NCBI RefSeq assembly: GCF_046298265.1
Contig: NZ_JBKAHK010000006.1
Coordinates: 62,001 to 126,000 of the forward strand
Source of the DNA: Gillisia xinjiangensis
Lineage (GTDB): Bacteria > Bacteroidota > Bacteroidia > Flavobacteriales > Flavobacteriaceae
Direction of reading: 5' to 3'
DNA length: 64,000 bases
The position numbers were made by a program, and so were the translations under genes. The notes under the pieces were generated by a model. The model worked only from the letters and a program-made list of their open reading frames with translations. It did no database searches and was not told the origin of the DNA. Positions 36,286 to 45,200 of the stretch are shown piece by piece; position 1 is the first letter of the stretch; each line of letters starts with the position of its first letter.

Positions 36286-38691
36286 TTATTTGGTTTGTTT
36301 CGTGAATTGTAATATGGCCTTCTCCATATCCCCATGTTCCTCGTACATTTTCATGATGGCATCATTTTCAGCACCGTCGGTCAGGTAAGCGGCATACACT
36401 TCTTTGGGGACTTCCAGCCGAAAAACATTGCTCTCCTTCCCTATTTTGATGAACATCTCAGCATACTTTCTGGTTCCGGTGAAGTTGTTCCTGATGGATT
36501 TCAGCTGATTTAAATCGTGGTTGGAAAGGTTTAATCGTTTCCGGAGTTCATCGTAGCCTTTTTCATTCTGAAGGCTGTAGATAACCTGGGTGTTTTCAAG
36601 GATACTGGCCGATGTTGAATTGCCGGGAAGCTGATTGATGGATTGGAGGATAATCCCGATTGCCCCGTTTTGCTTCCGGATCGCCTGATAGTAAAACTCC
36701 ACGCTTTCCAGTACATTCTCAAACTTCAGTTGCTTGGCAAATTCATCAAAAAGGATGATCCCCTTTTCAGCCTTGTTTTTCCAGATAGTACGTTGAATGG
36801 CCGATTTTATCAGCTTCAGCATCACCGATAGGATCTCCTTGTTGTCCTTTACTTCATCCAATTCAAAAACAATGAGCCGCTTATCCTCTATTTTATAGGT
36901 TTGATCCTCCCCTGCTTCAAATAGGAAACTGTAAATCCCATCCCCAACATATTCAGACATAATGTGGAGGAAATTATTGATGTTGAAGTAATCCGGATGG
37001 ATCTTAAGATCCTCCAGGAGATCTACCCTGTGTCTCTCAACATAGCGGTAGAAGCTTTGTAGCGAATAGTTACCACTTACATTTAGGTAATAATCACGCA
37101 GGATTTTTTTTATGGAAACAGACTGCGCTTTTGTTATCTTGAGATCTGAAGCAAATAACTCGAACAGAAACTCCGAAAGGTCCTCAAGGCGTTCTGCAGT
37201 TAGATCATTTTCATTACTGATGTAAAAAGGGTTGATCCCTAAGCTCTTTCCGCTCTCATAGCGCAGGATGGTATACTCTTCAGGGTAAAGCTTCGCGAAT
37301 TTCGTGTAGGATCCTCCAAGATCGATAATCACAAGGCGAACCCCGCTTTCAAAATACTGCCGGAGGATGCTATTGGCCAGAAAGGATTTGCCTTCTCCTG
37401 TAGGGGCGAAGATGGCAAAATTCCTGGCTTTGATACGCTTCTTTTTATCGTCCCAGACATCTTTCAAAACCGGGATATTATGTTCCCGGTCATTAAAGAT
37501 AATCCCGGTTTCATCCGATTTATAATTGGTGTTATTGATAAAAAGGCACAAACTATGTTTTAGATCTGTGACGTACAGATCTTCATTGCAAAAATTGGAA
37601 GAGAAACAGAAAAAACTGTTGAGGAAGTAATTTTTGCGCTCCTCTCCCTGGGGGAAATAGGGGGATATATCCAATTCCTTAAATTCGGTTTTAATCCTGG
37701 AACCAATTCTGCTTAGGTTTTTAGTATCCCTGTCCCAATAGATCACATTGAGATGCCCGCGAATAATCCTTGAAGTATCATCTGCATTAATCTGATCCAG
37801 GGTATGCTGTATCTTTTTAAGGACGACCTTGTTCTGTGACCCAAAATTGGAGCTCTTATTGAGCTCTTCAATTTTCTTGTCCAGCAGCTTGCGCCATTTC
37901 TGTTTGTCATCCAGGTAAATAACCTGATTTACAATGTGGTTTTCATTTAGTGAAAGCCCTAAACCATCGATAAATCCCTGGTGAAAAACAAAATCATCGG
38001 AAGTAAAACGCTCATTGTTTTTACTGGTTTGAACACTTTCGCCAAAACACAATTCACTGTTTACCGCCAGGACATCAAAGTAATTTTCGCCAATATTGAT
38101 AGGCCCCTTATCCAAAACAATGTTCGTATCAAAACCTTCATTGAATCCGTTGAAATATTCATTGGCAAGGCTATGGATCTCATTTTCTGAAAGGGGAAGC
38201 AGTTCTAGCTTCCTGCTGTTATTGATAAAGGAAACAGAATCATTAACCGCATTGAGAAAAACCTTCATGTTTTCCTCAAATTGCCCGGGAATGCCCTTGT
38301 TGATTTTCCTGAAAGGATTGACATATTTTGGATTATTCAGGCTCTTGTTGTCAGGGAGTATAAAAAACAGATAGCTTCGGTGTTCTATATATTCCCGATC
38401 TTTGAAATACCGATGCGTTGCCTTTTCCAAAAAGCTGCTATTGGGCAAATTTTCAGATGAATATGCCCGCTTTACATAAATATCCTGCTTATGCACCACG
38501 CAGCCCGTTGGCAACGATTTAATTGCCTGAAACCAGGAATTGTGGATTTCCTCAAAATCATTCTCAGACAAGGAATAGATCTCGGGGAGATTTGCCTGGT
38601 ATCCAATTACCACATTGCCATTATTCGCGAAAATGATATTTCCCTGAATATCCACTATGGGCCTAAAATATGCGAGATTAATTTTGGTCAT
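36286..38691 (-). CDS. traG: TraG, VirB4-type conjugation ATPase
   Basis: The start at 38691 (MTKINLAYFRPIVDIQGN) is preferred over an ATG 60 bases upstream because it matches how TraG proteins begin and reduces the overlap with traF to 14 bases. The 801-residue protein contains Walker A FAPTGEGKSFLAN near residue 425, Walker B GIILFDEFAKQL and, later, GIILQSINQLPGNS. TraG is the VirB4-like motor of the transfer channel, located at the inner membrane. Confidence 0.93.
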   Translation of the reverse strand: MTKINLAYFRPIVDIQGNIIFANNGNVVIGYQANLPEIYSLSENDFEEIHNSWFQAIKSLPTGCVVHKQDIYVKRAYSSENLPNSSFLEKATHRYFKDREYIEHRSYLFFILPDNKSLNNPKYVNPFRKINKGIPGQFEENMKVFLNAVNDSVSFINNSRKLELLPLSENEIHSLANEYFNGFNEGFDTNIVLDKGPINIGENYFDVLAVNSELCFGESVQTSKNNERFTSDDFVFHQGFIDGLGLSLNENHIVNQVIYLDDKQKWRKLLDKKIEELNKSSNFGSQNKVVLKKIQHTLDQINADDTSRIIRGHLNVIYWDRDTKNLSRIGSRIKTEFKELDISPYFPQGEERKNYFLNSFFCFSSNFCNEDLYVTDLKHSLCLFINNTNYKSDETGIIFNDREHNIPVLKDVWDDKKKRIKARNFAIFAPTGEGKSFLANSILRQYFESGVRLVIIDLGGSYTKFAKLYPEEYTILRYESGKSLGINPFYISNENDLTAERLEDLSEFLFELFASDLKITKAQSVSIKKILRDYYLNVSGNYSLQSFYRYVERHRVDLLEDLKIHPDYFNINNFLHIMSEYVGDGIYSFLFEAGEDQTYKIEDKRLIVFELDEVKDNKEILSVMLKLIKSAIQRTIWKNKAEKGIILFDEFAKQLKFENVLESVEFYYQAIRKQNGAIGIILQSINQLPGNSTSASILENTQVIYSLQNEKGYDELRKRLNLSNHDLNQLKSIRNNFTGTRKYAEMFIKIGKESNVFRLEVPKEVYAAYLTDGAENDAIMKMYEEHGDMEKAILQFTKQTK

Positions 38692-38962
38692 AATTGAAAA
38701 GGCTTGATTTTTTGTTGGTGATATTCTTCGGAAAAACACTTCTGAATTCAAAGTATCGTGAAAAGTTTGAAATCCTGGTAAGGCCTATATAGAGGCCTGT
38801 ATTGAAAACAAATACACCGATTACAATTGAAAAGCTGAAAGAAAAAATAATGACAAGCAGCGATGCGATTACCGAAATCATCATCAGGGCGAAAAGGGAA
38901 ATGGAGAGCCCCCAGATTAGCGCTTTTTTTCTAATATTTCTATAGATCTCAAAGCGCTTCAT
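38678..38962 (-). CDS. traF: TraF (DUF4133, VirB3-like) membrane protein
   Basis: The 94 residues carry a pair of adjacent membrane helices (LSISLFALMMISVIASLLVI and IVIGVFVFNTGLYIGL) and a basic C-terminus, as in the TraF/VirB3 family. Its ATG abuts the traE stop and its end overlaps traG, keeping the canonical E-F-G order. Confidence 0.83.
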   Translation of the reverse strand: MKRFEIYRNIRKKALIWGLSISLFALMMISVIASLLVIIFSFSFSIVIGVFVFNTGLYIGLTRISNFSRYFEFRSVFPKNITNKKSSLFNYDQN

Positions 38963-39249
38963 CAGACTACAATACTTATGAGGTACGTGAAAATTCCCAC
39001 TACTGCGCCGGCAATGAGCACAAAGACCAAAACACGGGTGATGCCTTTTTTCAAATCGGCATTTTCCCCAAAGAAATGACCTGCATTGAATAGGAACCCG
39101 ACCAGAAAAATAACCCCGAGTAGAATGGGGAAAATAATCCGGATGGTATCCGAAATCTCGGCTACTGAATTTTCAATCCCGCCAATCTGTGCGAAAAGCG
39201 GATATGAAAACAGCGATAAAAGAATTGTTGGGTAGATTGATTTTTTCAT
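38962..39249 (-). CDS. traE: TraE (DUF4134, VirB2-like pilin)
   Basis: The 95-residue precursor has a signal peptide (LLSLFSYPLFAQ) and two hydrophobic helices (IRIIFPILLGVIFLVGFLFN and VLVFVLIAGAVVGIFTYLI), the layout of TraE-type conjugative pilins. It is the first tra gene present; no traA-D lie upstream, only a gene-free stretch. Confidence 0.83.
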   Translation of the reverse strand: MKKSIYPTILLSLFSYPLFAQIGGIENSVAEISDTIRIIFPILLGVIFLVGFLFNAGHFFGENADLKKGITRVLVFVLIAGAVVGIFTYLISIVV

Positions 39250-39778
39250 AACGTTCGTTTTTTGATCTGCTAAAGCAGAATGGCCTGATGAGGACCCTTT
39301 GATGGTTAATTTTTGAGAAATTTATTATGAAAAGGAAAGGTTGGAACAAACTGCTCAATATTTAACGTGAGTTGATGCTCAAGACGATAAAATTCTTATT
39401 AAACCGAATGAATCTTTGAATTTTATTTAAAGGAAGAAGAATTTAAGAAGCTTAGGAACTCGGTAATTGGAATCTTATAACAAACAACCTGGCATATTCC
39501 CACAGGTAAAAAATACTATTAGATGGAGAAAAAACTTGTTGAGAATTAGCTGGTACTGTTTATTTATATTTCTCTGGGTAAATTTGAAACTTAGATGAAG
39601 TGATTAGAAACACTGTGTTTATCCCAGGAAAATTTTAGGATAAAAGTGTATATTATTCGGAATATAACAGGTTAGCCTTCATTATTTGGAATGCAGCGTT
39701 CCTAACTTTAATATTAAAGCTCTTTAAGAATAATAATATAATTATCCTACATTTATAGGAATCAACTTAATTTCAATA
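39250..39778. other. Divergent spacer between tra block and methyltransferase
   Basis: About 530 bases with stops in all frames. It must hold the promoters of the leftward tra operon and the rightward methyltransferase gene. I can see no convincing TAnnTTTG box, origin of transfer or attachment site in it. Confidence 0.5.
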
Positions 39779-40462
39779 ATGAAAAAAAGAGAGAACATAG
39801 CCTTGGAATTTAATGAATTTTCTAAAAATTATACCAATGATATGAATGGCTGTGTACCTCATTATTTACAACTAGTTGCAAGCTTTGTAAAATATCTTCC
39901 TGACAATTTTAATCCAACTTCTATTCTCGATCTTGGCTGCGGTAATGGAAATATTACAGGGCAACTTATTCCTTATTTTCCAAATGCAACTTTTACACTT
40001 ATAGATGCATCTAAGGAAATGATTAATCTATGTCGACACAAGTTCAACGGTTATAATTTTATTTATCACAATAAATATTTCAAAGACTTTATTTTCAATG
40101 AAGAAGGTTATGACTTAATAGTTGCGGGTTTTAGTCTCCATCATATAGATGATAAAGAGAAACAATCGATTTTTAAGGATATAAACTCTTCCTTAAAACA
40201 AGGCGGTATATTTTCGTACAGCGATTTAATGATAAGTAAAACTAATCCTGACCATCCAATGTTTTTGGAGCAATGGAATAAATTTGTGAATATCAGCTTT
40301 CCGGACGGTGAAAAATGGAAATGGATCATCGAGCACTACGAAGCATTTGACAAACCAACAGATTATATGAACCAAATAGAATGGATAAAAATTGCTGGAT
40401 TTAAAAATACTCAAATTCTATTCAAAAAAGGATACTGGGTGTATCTTCAAGCAGTAAAATAA
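39779..40462 (+). CDS. Class I SAM-dependent methyltransferase
   Basis: The 227-residue protein has motif I ILDLGCGNGNITG (residues about 48-60), the acidic end of strand 2 (FTLIDASKEMI), a motif II-like GYDLIVAGFSLHHID and a post-motif LKQGGIFSYSD. These define a Rossmann-fold small-molecule methyltransferase, with general similarity to UbiE/trans-aconitate-type enzymes. The substrate cannot be told. It is a single gene in AT-rich surroundings. Confidence 0.85.
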   Translation: MKKRENIALEFNEFSKNYTNDMNGCVPHYLQLVASFVKYLPDNFNPTSILDLGCGNGNITGQLIPYFPNATFTLIDASKEMINLCRHKFNGYNFIYHNKYFKDFIFNEEGYDLIVAGFSLHHIDDKEKQSIFKDINSSLKQGGIFSYSDLMISKTNPDHPMFLEQWNKFVNISFPDGEKWKWIIEHYEAFDKPTDYMNQIEWIKIAGFKNTQILFKKGYWVYLQAVK

Positions 40463-40530
40463 AATTAGGCTATAATAAGTCTTTTAAAGAAAAGAAAGGT
40501 TTTGGAAATAACGAAGGCTAAGTCGGTTAA

Positions 40531-40625
40531 GAGCAATTAGCGGGACCAAGTAAAAAACAACAAAGCCGATAAGTTCGCGTCCCTAATCCACGCCACTTGC
40601 CTTGACCAAGAACGTTAGCGGCAAC
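40531..40625 (+). repeat. Possible attC-like or MITE-like structured segment
   Basis: After the methyltransferase gene, ATTAGCGGGAC (40536-40546) can pair with GTCCCTAAT (40579-40587), and the segment ends in AACGTTAGCGGCAAC (40611-40625). The raised GC content and terminal GTTAGC recall cassette recombination sites and small Bacteroidota repeats, but the R'/R'' core consensus is not met. It may simply be a terminator-like hairpin. Confidence 0.2.
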
Positions 40626-40662
40626 CCTCGATCTGAAATTATCTATCCGAAAATAGAAATCC

Positions 40663-41052
40663 ATGCTTGAAATACTCGCAAAATTTACGATTATAGGTTT
40701 TGGTATTTTTTTTACTTTTACAGGATTGCTTATGTTATTTCAACCTCAGAAAGTAAGGTCAATTTTGCAAAAAGCAGGAAGTACAACTTTCATTCACTAT
40801 ACTGAATTAGCAATTAGAATCATTCCCGGATTAGCCTTTCTAGTCTATGCTGAAAGTTCAAAATTTTCAATTGCTTTTCAGATAATTGGATGGTTCATTC
40901 TAATTCCCTCTTTGATCCTGATGATTATCCCAAGAAAGTTACATCATAAATTTTCAACCTCTTCCGCTGATATTCTTAAGCCATTTTATTTTCAATTGAT
41001 ATCTCCATTATCAATATTAATTGGCATATTAATAATTTATTCAGTAATATAA
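40663..41052 (+). CDS. Small four-helix membrane protein
   Basis: The 129 residues form about four hydrophobic segments: IIGFGIFFTFTGLLMLFQP, LAIRIIPGLAFLVYAE, FQIIGWFILIPSLILMIIP and LISPLSILIGILIIYSVI. The family is not known to me. It stands alone between spacers of about 190 bases. It has no lipobox or enzymatic motif. Confidence 0.6.
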   Translation: MLEILAKFTIIGFGIFFTFTGLLMLFQPQKVRSILQKAGSTTFIHYTELAIRIIPGLAFLVYAESSKFSIAFQIIGWFILIPSLILMIIPRKLHHKFSTSSADILKPFYFQLISPLSILIGILIIYSVI

Positions 41053-41239
41053 TTTGCTAAAATAATTCTACAAAGGAGCCGCAGATAAAGAACCCTCCGC
41101 GCGGATGTTAATGGCAGATTTAATAGATTCTTGAAAGAAACTTTATCAGAAATATAAAAATCACCAGATACTCACGTTAATTTTTCCATCCCGGAACAGA
41201 AATTAAAAGGTGTGATTCATTTTTGAATAAAATTCTAAA

Positions 41240-41890
41240 ATGGAGTCTAAAATCATATCCCGAAACCTGTTTCTAGTTGTTATTCTCTTAGTGGCTTATC
41301 CTGCTCTGGCGCAAATGGCTCCAAATAAAAAAATAACAATTGTTATTGATCCCGGCCATGGTGGAAAGGACAGTGGTGCAACAAGATATTATGAATTAAA
41401 AGAAAAAGATATCACCTTGAAATTAGGCCTTGAAATCCTTAACCTAAACTCAAAACAAAATCTTCTGGACATTTACCTTACCAGAACTACAGACACCCTC
41501 ATTTCGCTTCACGACAGAGGCAAGCTTGCTAAAGCTTTAAAACCTGACCTCTTTATTTCCTTGCACTTAAATCATTCCCTAAATGCATCTGCAACAGGAA
41601 CGGAGGTATTTGTAGCAAGAACACAATTGACCGAAAATCTAAAGGAATCAATAATTATTGCAAACGAGATACATACCTCACTTACCTCAACCCTTGGGTT
41701 CAAATCCAGGGGAGTCAAGTTCGCGAATTTTCAGGTACTTCGGGAAACGATACACTTTGTTCCTTCAATCCTCGTAGAGTTCTGTTTTATATCCAATAAG
41801 GATGAAGCCCAATATTTAAGTGAAAATTCCAACCTAAAAGCGCTGGCATACTCAATCCTGAACAGCTTAATTAAATCTTGGAACTTATGA
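41240..41890 (+). CDS. N-acetylmuramoyl-L-alanine amidase (Amidase_3)
   Basis: A 216-residue secreted enzyme with a signal peptide (LFLVVILLVAYPALAQ). The zinc-binding Amidase_3 motifs are visible: VIDPGHGGKDSG (first His), ELKEKDI (Glu), LFISLHLNHS (second His) and, near the end, SILVEFCFISNKDEA (catalytic Glu). It cuts the bond between N-acetylmuramic acid and the stem peptide in the periplasm. The stop codon lies at the junction with the decayed IS21 remnant, so the last few residues may come from the insertion. The catalytic domain appears complete. Confidence 0.9.
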   Translation: MESKIISRNLFLVVILLVAYPALAQMAPNKKITIVIDPGHGGKDSGATRYYELKEKDITLKLGLEILNLNSKQNLLDIYLTRTTDTLISLHDRGKLAKALKPDLFISLHLNHSLNASATGTEVFVARTQLTENLKESIIIANEIHTSLTSTLGFKSRGVKFANFQVLRETIHFVPSILVEFCFISNKDEAQYLSENSNLKALAYSILNSLIKSWNL

Positions 41891-41892
41891 GA

Positions 41893-42567
41893 GCATTATT
41901 TGTGTTGTTAGCCGGACTGGCTAACGCCCTTGCCCATAACTTCACTAAAAAGATACCACAACAAGAGTATGACCGGGAAAGAGAATACCTGAACCCTTAT
42001 CCCCCACTGATTATTGAGATCAAACAAACCAAGACTTATCATGTAAGAAAGACCAATGCCATTGCCTATAAAAACAATTTTTACAGTGTTCCGATGGGTA
42101 CTCACAAGGGCACCCACACCCAAGGTGATTCTCAAAGAAGCAGCTGATATCCTGGAAATCTACACTGCTGATCAGGAACTGATCTGCACCCATAAAATCT
42201 CTTCCAAAAAAGGACAGCTCATCGCCAATACCAACTACAAAAGGGATACTCCCAAAAGCCTGGATCAAATGATGCTCCTGGCAACCTCTTATTTTACTGA
42301 TAAATAAGCAACCATAAGCTACCAAGATACCTCAGGGACCATCCGCAGGTTATTTTAAAGGCGTTCAGCCGACAGTGCCCTGGATTTTTTGTTTAGAAAA
42401 TGAAATTCTAAGTGGGTATGAGTTTGAACAGGTACTCTTTGTTGAGGATCCCCAGATCCCTTTTTTACAAAAGGGAATCCGGCTCCTAGATAAAAACAAT
42501 TTAGAAAAAGCCCACCAGATTCCGGAGAAAAGTGATACGGAACTATGAAAATATCATTAACCAATAA
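41893..42567 (+). pseudogene. Decayed istA remnant of an older IS21 element (3' part)
   Basis: The frame starting GLANALAHNFTKKIPQQEY matches the part of IS21 transposases after the catalytic domain (compare MQQKEYCREEKFL and HYYSVPFTYIG in the intact istA nearby with EYDREREYL and NFYSVPMGT here). It shifts frame near 42110, stops at 42307, then continues in other frames to NYENIINQ and a stop at 42565. About 300 N-terminal codons and the left end of the element are missing, apparently deleted up to the amidase gene. Confidence 0.8.
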
Positions 42568-42589
42568 TGCAACTATGACTTAAACAGAA

Positions 42590-42594
42590 CAAAT
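42590..42594. repeat. Left target-site duplication (CAAAT) of the inner IS21
   Basis: CAAAT directly precedes the left terminal TGGATA and is repeated directly after the right terminus. Removing the element plus one copy restores the istB frame of the older element. Confidence 0.85.
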
Positions 42595-42621
42595 TGGATA
42601 TTCCGGTGATGCTGACCCCCC
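42595..42621 (+). repeat. Left terminal inverted repeat of the inner IS21
   Basis: Begins TGGATA and ends ATGCTGACCCCCC. A second CTGACCCCCC copy follows at 42635, inside the element. Confidence 0.8.
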
Positions 42622-42681
42622 CGTTCAGGCCATACTGACCCCCCTAAGGATTTTGGTCAAAAAGATAAGATAATGACAATA

Positions 42682-43401
42682 TTACAGTTTTTTTCTTAGA
42701 CTTTCTCCCTTCAATTCTATTCGATGTGAGGTATGTACTAATCGATCTAAAATTGCATCAGCGATGCTTGCTTCCCCAATTATTTCATACCAGCTTGCCA
42801 CTGGGAGCTGGCTGGCAATAATAGTGGATGATCTTCCATGGCGGTCCTCAATAATTTCCATCAGATCCATTTGCTGTTTTCTGTCCAGGTGTGCCAGGCC
42901 AAAATCATCCAGGATCAACAGGTTTGCCTTTGCCAGCTTATCAAAGAATTTCAGGAAGCTTCCGTCAATACGGGTCATTTTGGTCTTCATCATTAACTTT
43001 TGGGTATTATAGTATAGCACTTTATGCCCCTGACTACAAGCTTGATGTCCTAAGGCTGATGCTAAAAAACTTTTTCCGCAACCAGTAGCGCCGGTCAATA
43101 GGATGGATTCTCCTTTTTCAAGATAGGAACCACTGGTGAGTTCTGTGATTTGTGTTTTATTGATCCCTCTAGAGGCATCCAGACTCAGCTCCTCCACGCT
43201 AGCCTGGTACCTGAACTGTGCACTTTTTTTCAGGCGTTCAAACCGGCGGTGGGTTCGGTCTTCTGCTTCCGCTTGCAATAAAACTTCCAGGCCTTCCCCA
43301 AAGGAGAGTTCGTGGTGCTGCCGGGTTTCTACCATGGCTTTCCAGCTGCTGTGCATGCCATTAAGCCGTAGCTGTGTTAATTGATTTTCAATGGTACTCA
43401 T
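42682..43401 (-). CDS. istB: IS21 helper ATPase IstB
   Basis: A 239-residue AAA+ protein with Walker A LTGATGCGKSFLASALG and Walker B LLILDDFGLAHL, the usual IstB form. It assembles on target DNA and delivers it to the IstA transposase. It lies 24 bases after istA on the same strand, near the left end of the element. It appears intact. Confidence 0.95.
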   Translation of the reverse strand: MSTIENQLTQLRLNGMHSSWKAMVETRQHHELSFGEGLEVLLQAEAEDRTHRRFERLKKSAQFRYQASVEELSLDASRGINKTQITELTSGSYLEKGESILLTGATGCGKSFLASALGHQACSQGHKVLYYNTQKLMMKTKMTRIDGSFLKFFDKLAKANLLILDDFGLAHLDRKQQMDLMEIIEDRHGRSSTIIASQLPVASWYEIIGEASIADAILDRLVHTSHRIELKGESLRKKL

Positions 43402-43425
43402 AGGTGTATTAATTTATTAGGTTAC

Positions 43426-44970
43426 TTATTTATAAGATGATGCTCCCCGGATATTCCCATGGGGTGGCAGGGATTTCACTACAGGCTCCTCGGGGTATTC
43501 AGTCATCCTGTTTTCCAGGACTTGTTGTAAGAACTTGTAAGAGTAATTCTGATGTTCCAGCGCTATGGCGCAGGCTTTGGTAAAAGGTTCGAGGTTTGTT
43601 TTTCGAGCCAGGTTCAGGACTCCTTCACAGGTTTTATAAAGTTGCTCGGGATATTTATCTTGTTTAAATAAGGCCTCCATATACTGATACAGGGTCTCTG
43701 AATGATTATAGCCGCGTTGCAGATAATACGTAGGACTTCGTTCTTTGTAGTACTGATGATGAGAACACAGGTGTTCCTTGCGGGTGGTATACCCGCCTTT
43801 CCGGTGGTTCCTGGGATGTGTGGCAATCAGATTTGCTTTGTGGTATATCTTTACCAGGGATCGGGTGTAGATCACCTTAACTCTCATCCCGATATAGGTG
43901 AAGGGTACACTGTAATAATGCTTATCCATACCCAGATAGATATGATTGTTCTTGGCCACCTTATGCTCTCTATAGTACTTGATCTCGAAGGGCTCCGCAG
44001 GCAAAGGCTGTAGGGTATGTTTCTCATCAGCCAGGAATTTTTCTTCCCTGCAGTATTCTTTCTGTTGCATACGGGTTTGGTTATGATCTTTAACTTTCTG
44101 GGCAATAGCCTGGTTCAGTGAAGGAAGATCAAAAAAAGTAAGGTTGCGAAGTTTAGCGTATACCCGGCTATAGATAAGCTTCACCTGGTTTTCCACCAAC
44201 GATTTATCCTGAGGTTTTCTCGGGCGTGCAGGGGTCACCGAAGTCCCAAAATGATTGGCAAAATCCTCCAGTGCCTGGTTAATATCCGGTTCATAGGGAT
44301 CGGCTTTAATCACGGCAGCTTTAAGATTATCCGGGACCAGGGTTTGAGGTACTCCGCCAAGTTCCTTTAAGCAACAACCCAGGGCATAGATAAAATCTTC
44401 CATCTTTTGGCTGGGTACAGCCATCGCGAAGCAATAGTCGGAATACGGCAGGCAGGCCACAAAAACCTGAACTTTAATCTCTTCTCCAGTCTGCCTGTCA
44501 ACATAGGATAAAAGTTTCCCAGCAAAATCCACATACAGTTTATCGCCCGGTTTATGATCCAATACCATGGATGGTTTGCTACTGCGCAGGTATTGCTGAA
44601 TATGGTAACAGAACTGGCCGTAGCTGTAAGGACTGGGGTTGCCAGCTTTATATTCTTCCCACAGCACCTGGCGGTTAACACCTACTTTCTTAAGTTCTTT
44701 GCTAAAATAATCCAACTGAGCTTTGAGCTGATCGTAGCGATCGTCTTTGTAGGCAGGGTTTCCAGAACATAATTTTCCCTCTAATACAGGATCCTCCAAA
44801 GCCAACAAAACATCTATTACGAGATTGCTTTCTGTAGCTTTTTGAATATAATCTTTCACGGTATTTTTACTGATCGACAGGACCTTGGCAATGGTTTTCT
44901 TTCCTTTTCCCTGTTGGTGCAGGCGAAGTATTTGTTTTACTTGACTCATTGGTTTTGGTTTTCCAGCCAT
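43426..44970 (-). CDS. istA: IS21 transposase IstA
   Basis: The 514 residues begin with a helix-turn-helix domain (KGKKTIAKVLSISKNTVKDY). The DDE catalytic core follows: LYVDFAGKLLSY (first Asp), TLVPDNLKAAV (second Asp) and KSLVENQVKLIYS (Glu). A C-terminal SH3-like domain contains HYYSVPFTYIGMRVKV. All features are intact, so the element may still be active. Confidence 0.95.
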   Translation of the reverse strand: MAGKPKPMSQVKQILRLHQQGKGKKTIAKVLSISKNTVKDYIQKATESNLVIDVLLALEDPVLEGKLCSGNPAYKDDRYDQLKAQLDYFSKELKKVGVNRQVLWEEYKAGNPSPYSYGQFCYHIQQYLRSSKPSMVLDHKPGDKLYVDFAGKLLSYVDRQTGEEIKVQVFVACLPYSDYCFAMAVPSQKMEDFIYALGCCLKELGGVPQTLVPDNLKAAVIKADPYEPDINQALEDFANHFGTSVTPARPRKPQDKSLVENQVKLIYSRVYAKLRNLTFFDLPSLNQAIAQKVKDHNQTRMQQKEYCREEKFLADEKHTLQPLPAEPFEIKYYREHKVAKNNHIYLGMDKHYYSVPFTYIGMRVKVIYTRSLVKIYHKANLIATHPRNHRKGGYTTRKEHLCSHHQYYKERSPTYYLQRGYNHSETLYQYMEALFKQDKYPEQLYKTCEGVLNLARKTNLEPFTKACAIALEHQNYSYKFLQQVLENRMTEYPEEPVVKSLPPHGNIRGASSYK

Positions 44971-45167
44971 TAGTTATCTTTTTGATGGTATTCACCAAAT
45001 AAACCAAAACCAGAAAGAAAATAGCCAAGGGGGGGGTCAACATGCTCCCAAATAAATCATCCAGAGGGGTCAACATGCTCCGGAATAATCTAAAATTTAG
45101 CTATCTTCTTTTTTCTAAGGGGGGGCAGCATCCGCCAGAACGGCAGCTGCCTATAAGGTGGGCTTCA

Positions 45168-45195
45168 GGGGGGTCAGCATGCTCCAGTGTATCCA
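45168..45195 (-). repeat. Right terminal inverted repeat of the inner IS21
   Basis: Read on the - strand it starts TGGATACACTGG and continues to ATGCTGACCCCCC, matching the left end with a one-base length difference. Related copies lie at about 45031-45049 and 45066-45084. Confidence 0.8.
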
Positions 45196-45200
45196 CAAAT
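45196..45200. repeat. Right target-site duplication (CAAAT)
   Basis: Exact copy of 42590-42594, immediately outside the right terminal repeat. Confidence 0.85.

Larger units (their letters stand above)
42595..45195 (-). mobile_element. Complete IS21-family insertion sequence, nested in an older IS21
   Basis: The 2601-base element starts TGGATATTCCGG and ends with the complement of TGGATACACTGG. Both ends then reach ATGCTGACCCCCC, giving imperfect inverted repeats of 27/28 bases. Further GGGTCAACATGCTCC-like copies lie inside the right end, as is usual for the multiple transposase sites of IS21 elements. It carries intact istA and istB and is flanked by 5-base CAAAT duplications. It appears recent because both genes are open and the duplication is perfect. 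Confidence 0.9.

Noticed and set aside
39250..39778. An oriT or attachment site at the tra block edge
   Set aside because: No tRNA gene, direct repeat pair or clear nick-region hairpin could be found by reading.
41878..42147. An 89-codon + frame that could be called a small gene
   Set aside because: It reads as the mid-to-late part of an IS21 transposase and is frameshifted; its ATG overlaps the amidase end by chance.
45031..45186. Repeated GGGTCA-CATGCTCC units that look like a short direct-repeat array
   Set aside because: They are degenerate, lie at the end of an IS21 element and match its terminal repeat, so they are transposase-binding sites and not CRISPR or tandem repeats.
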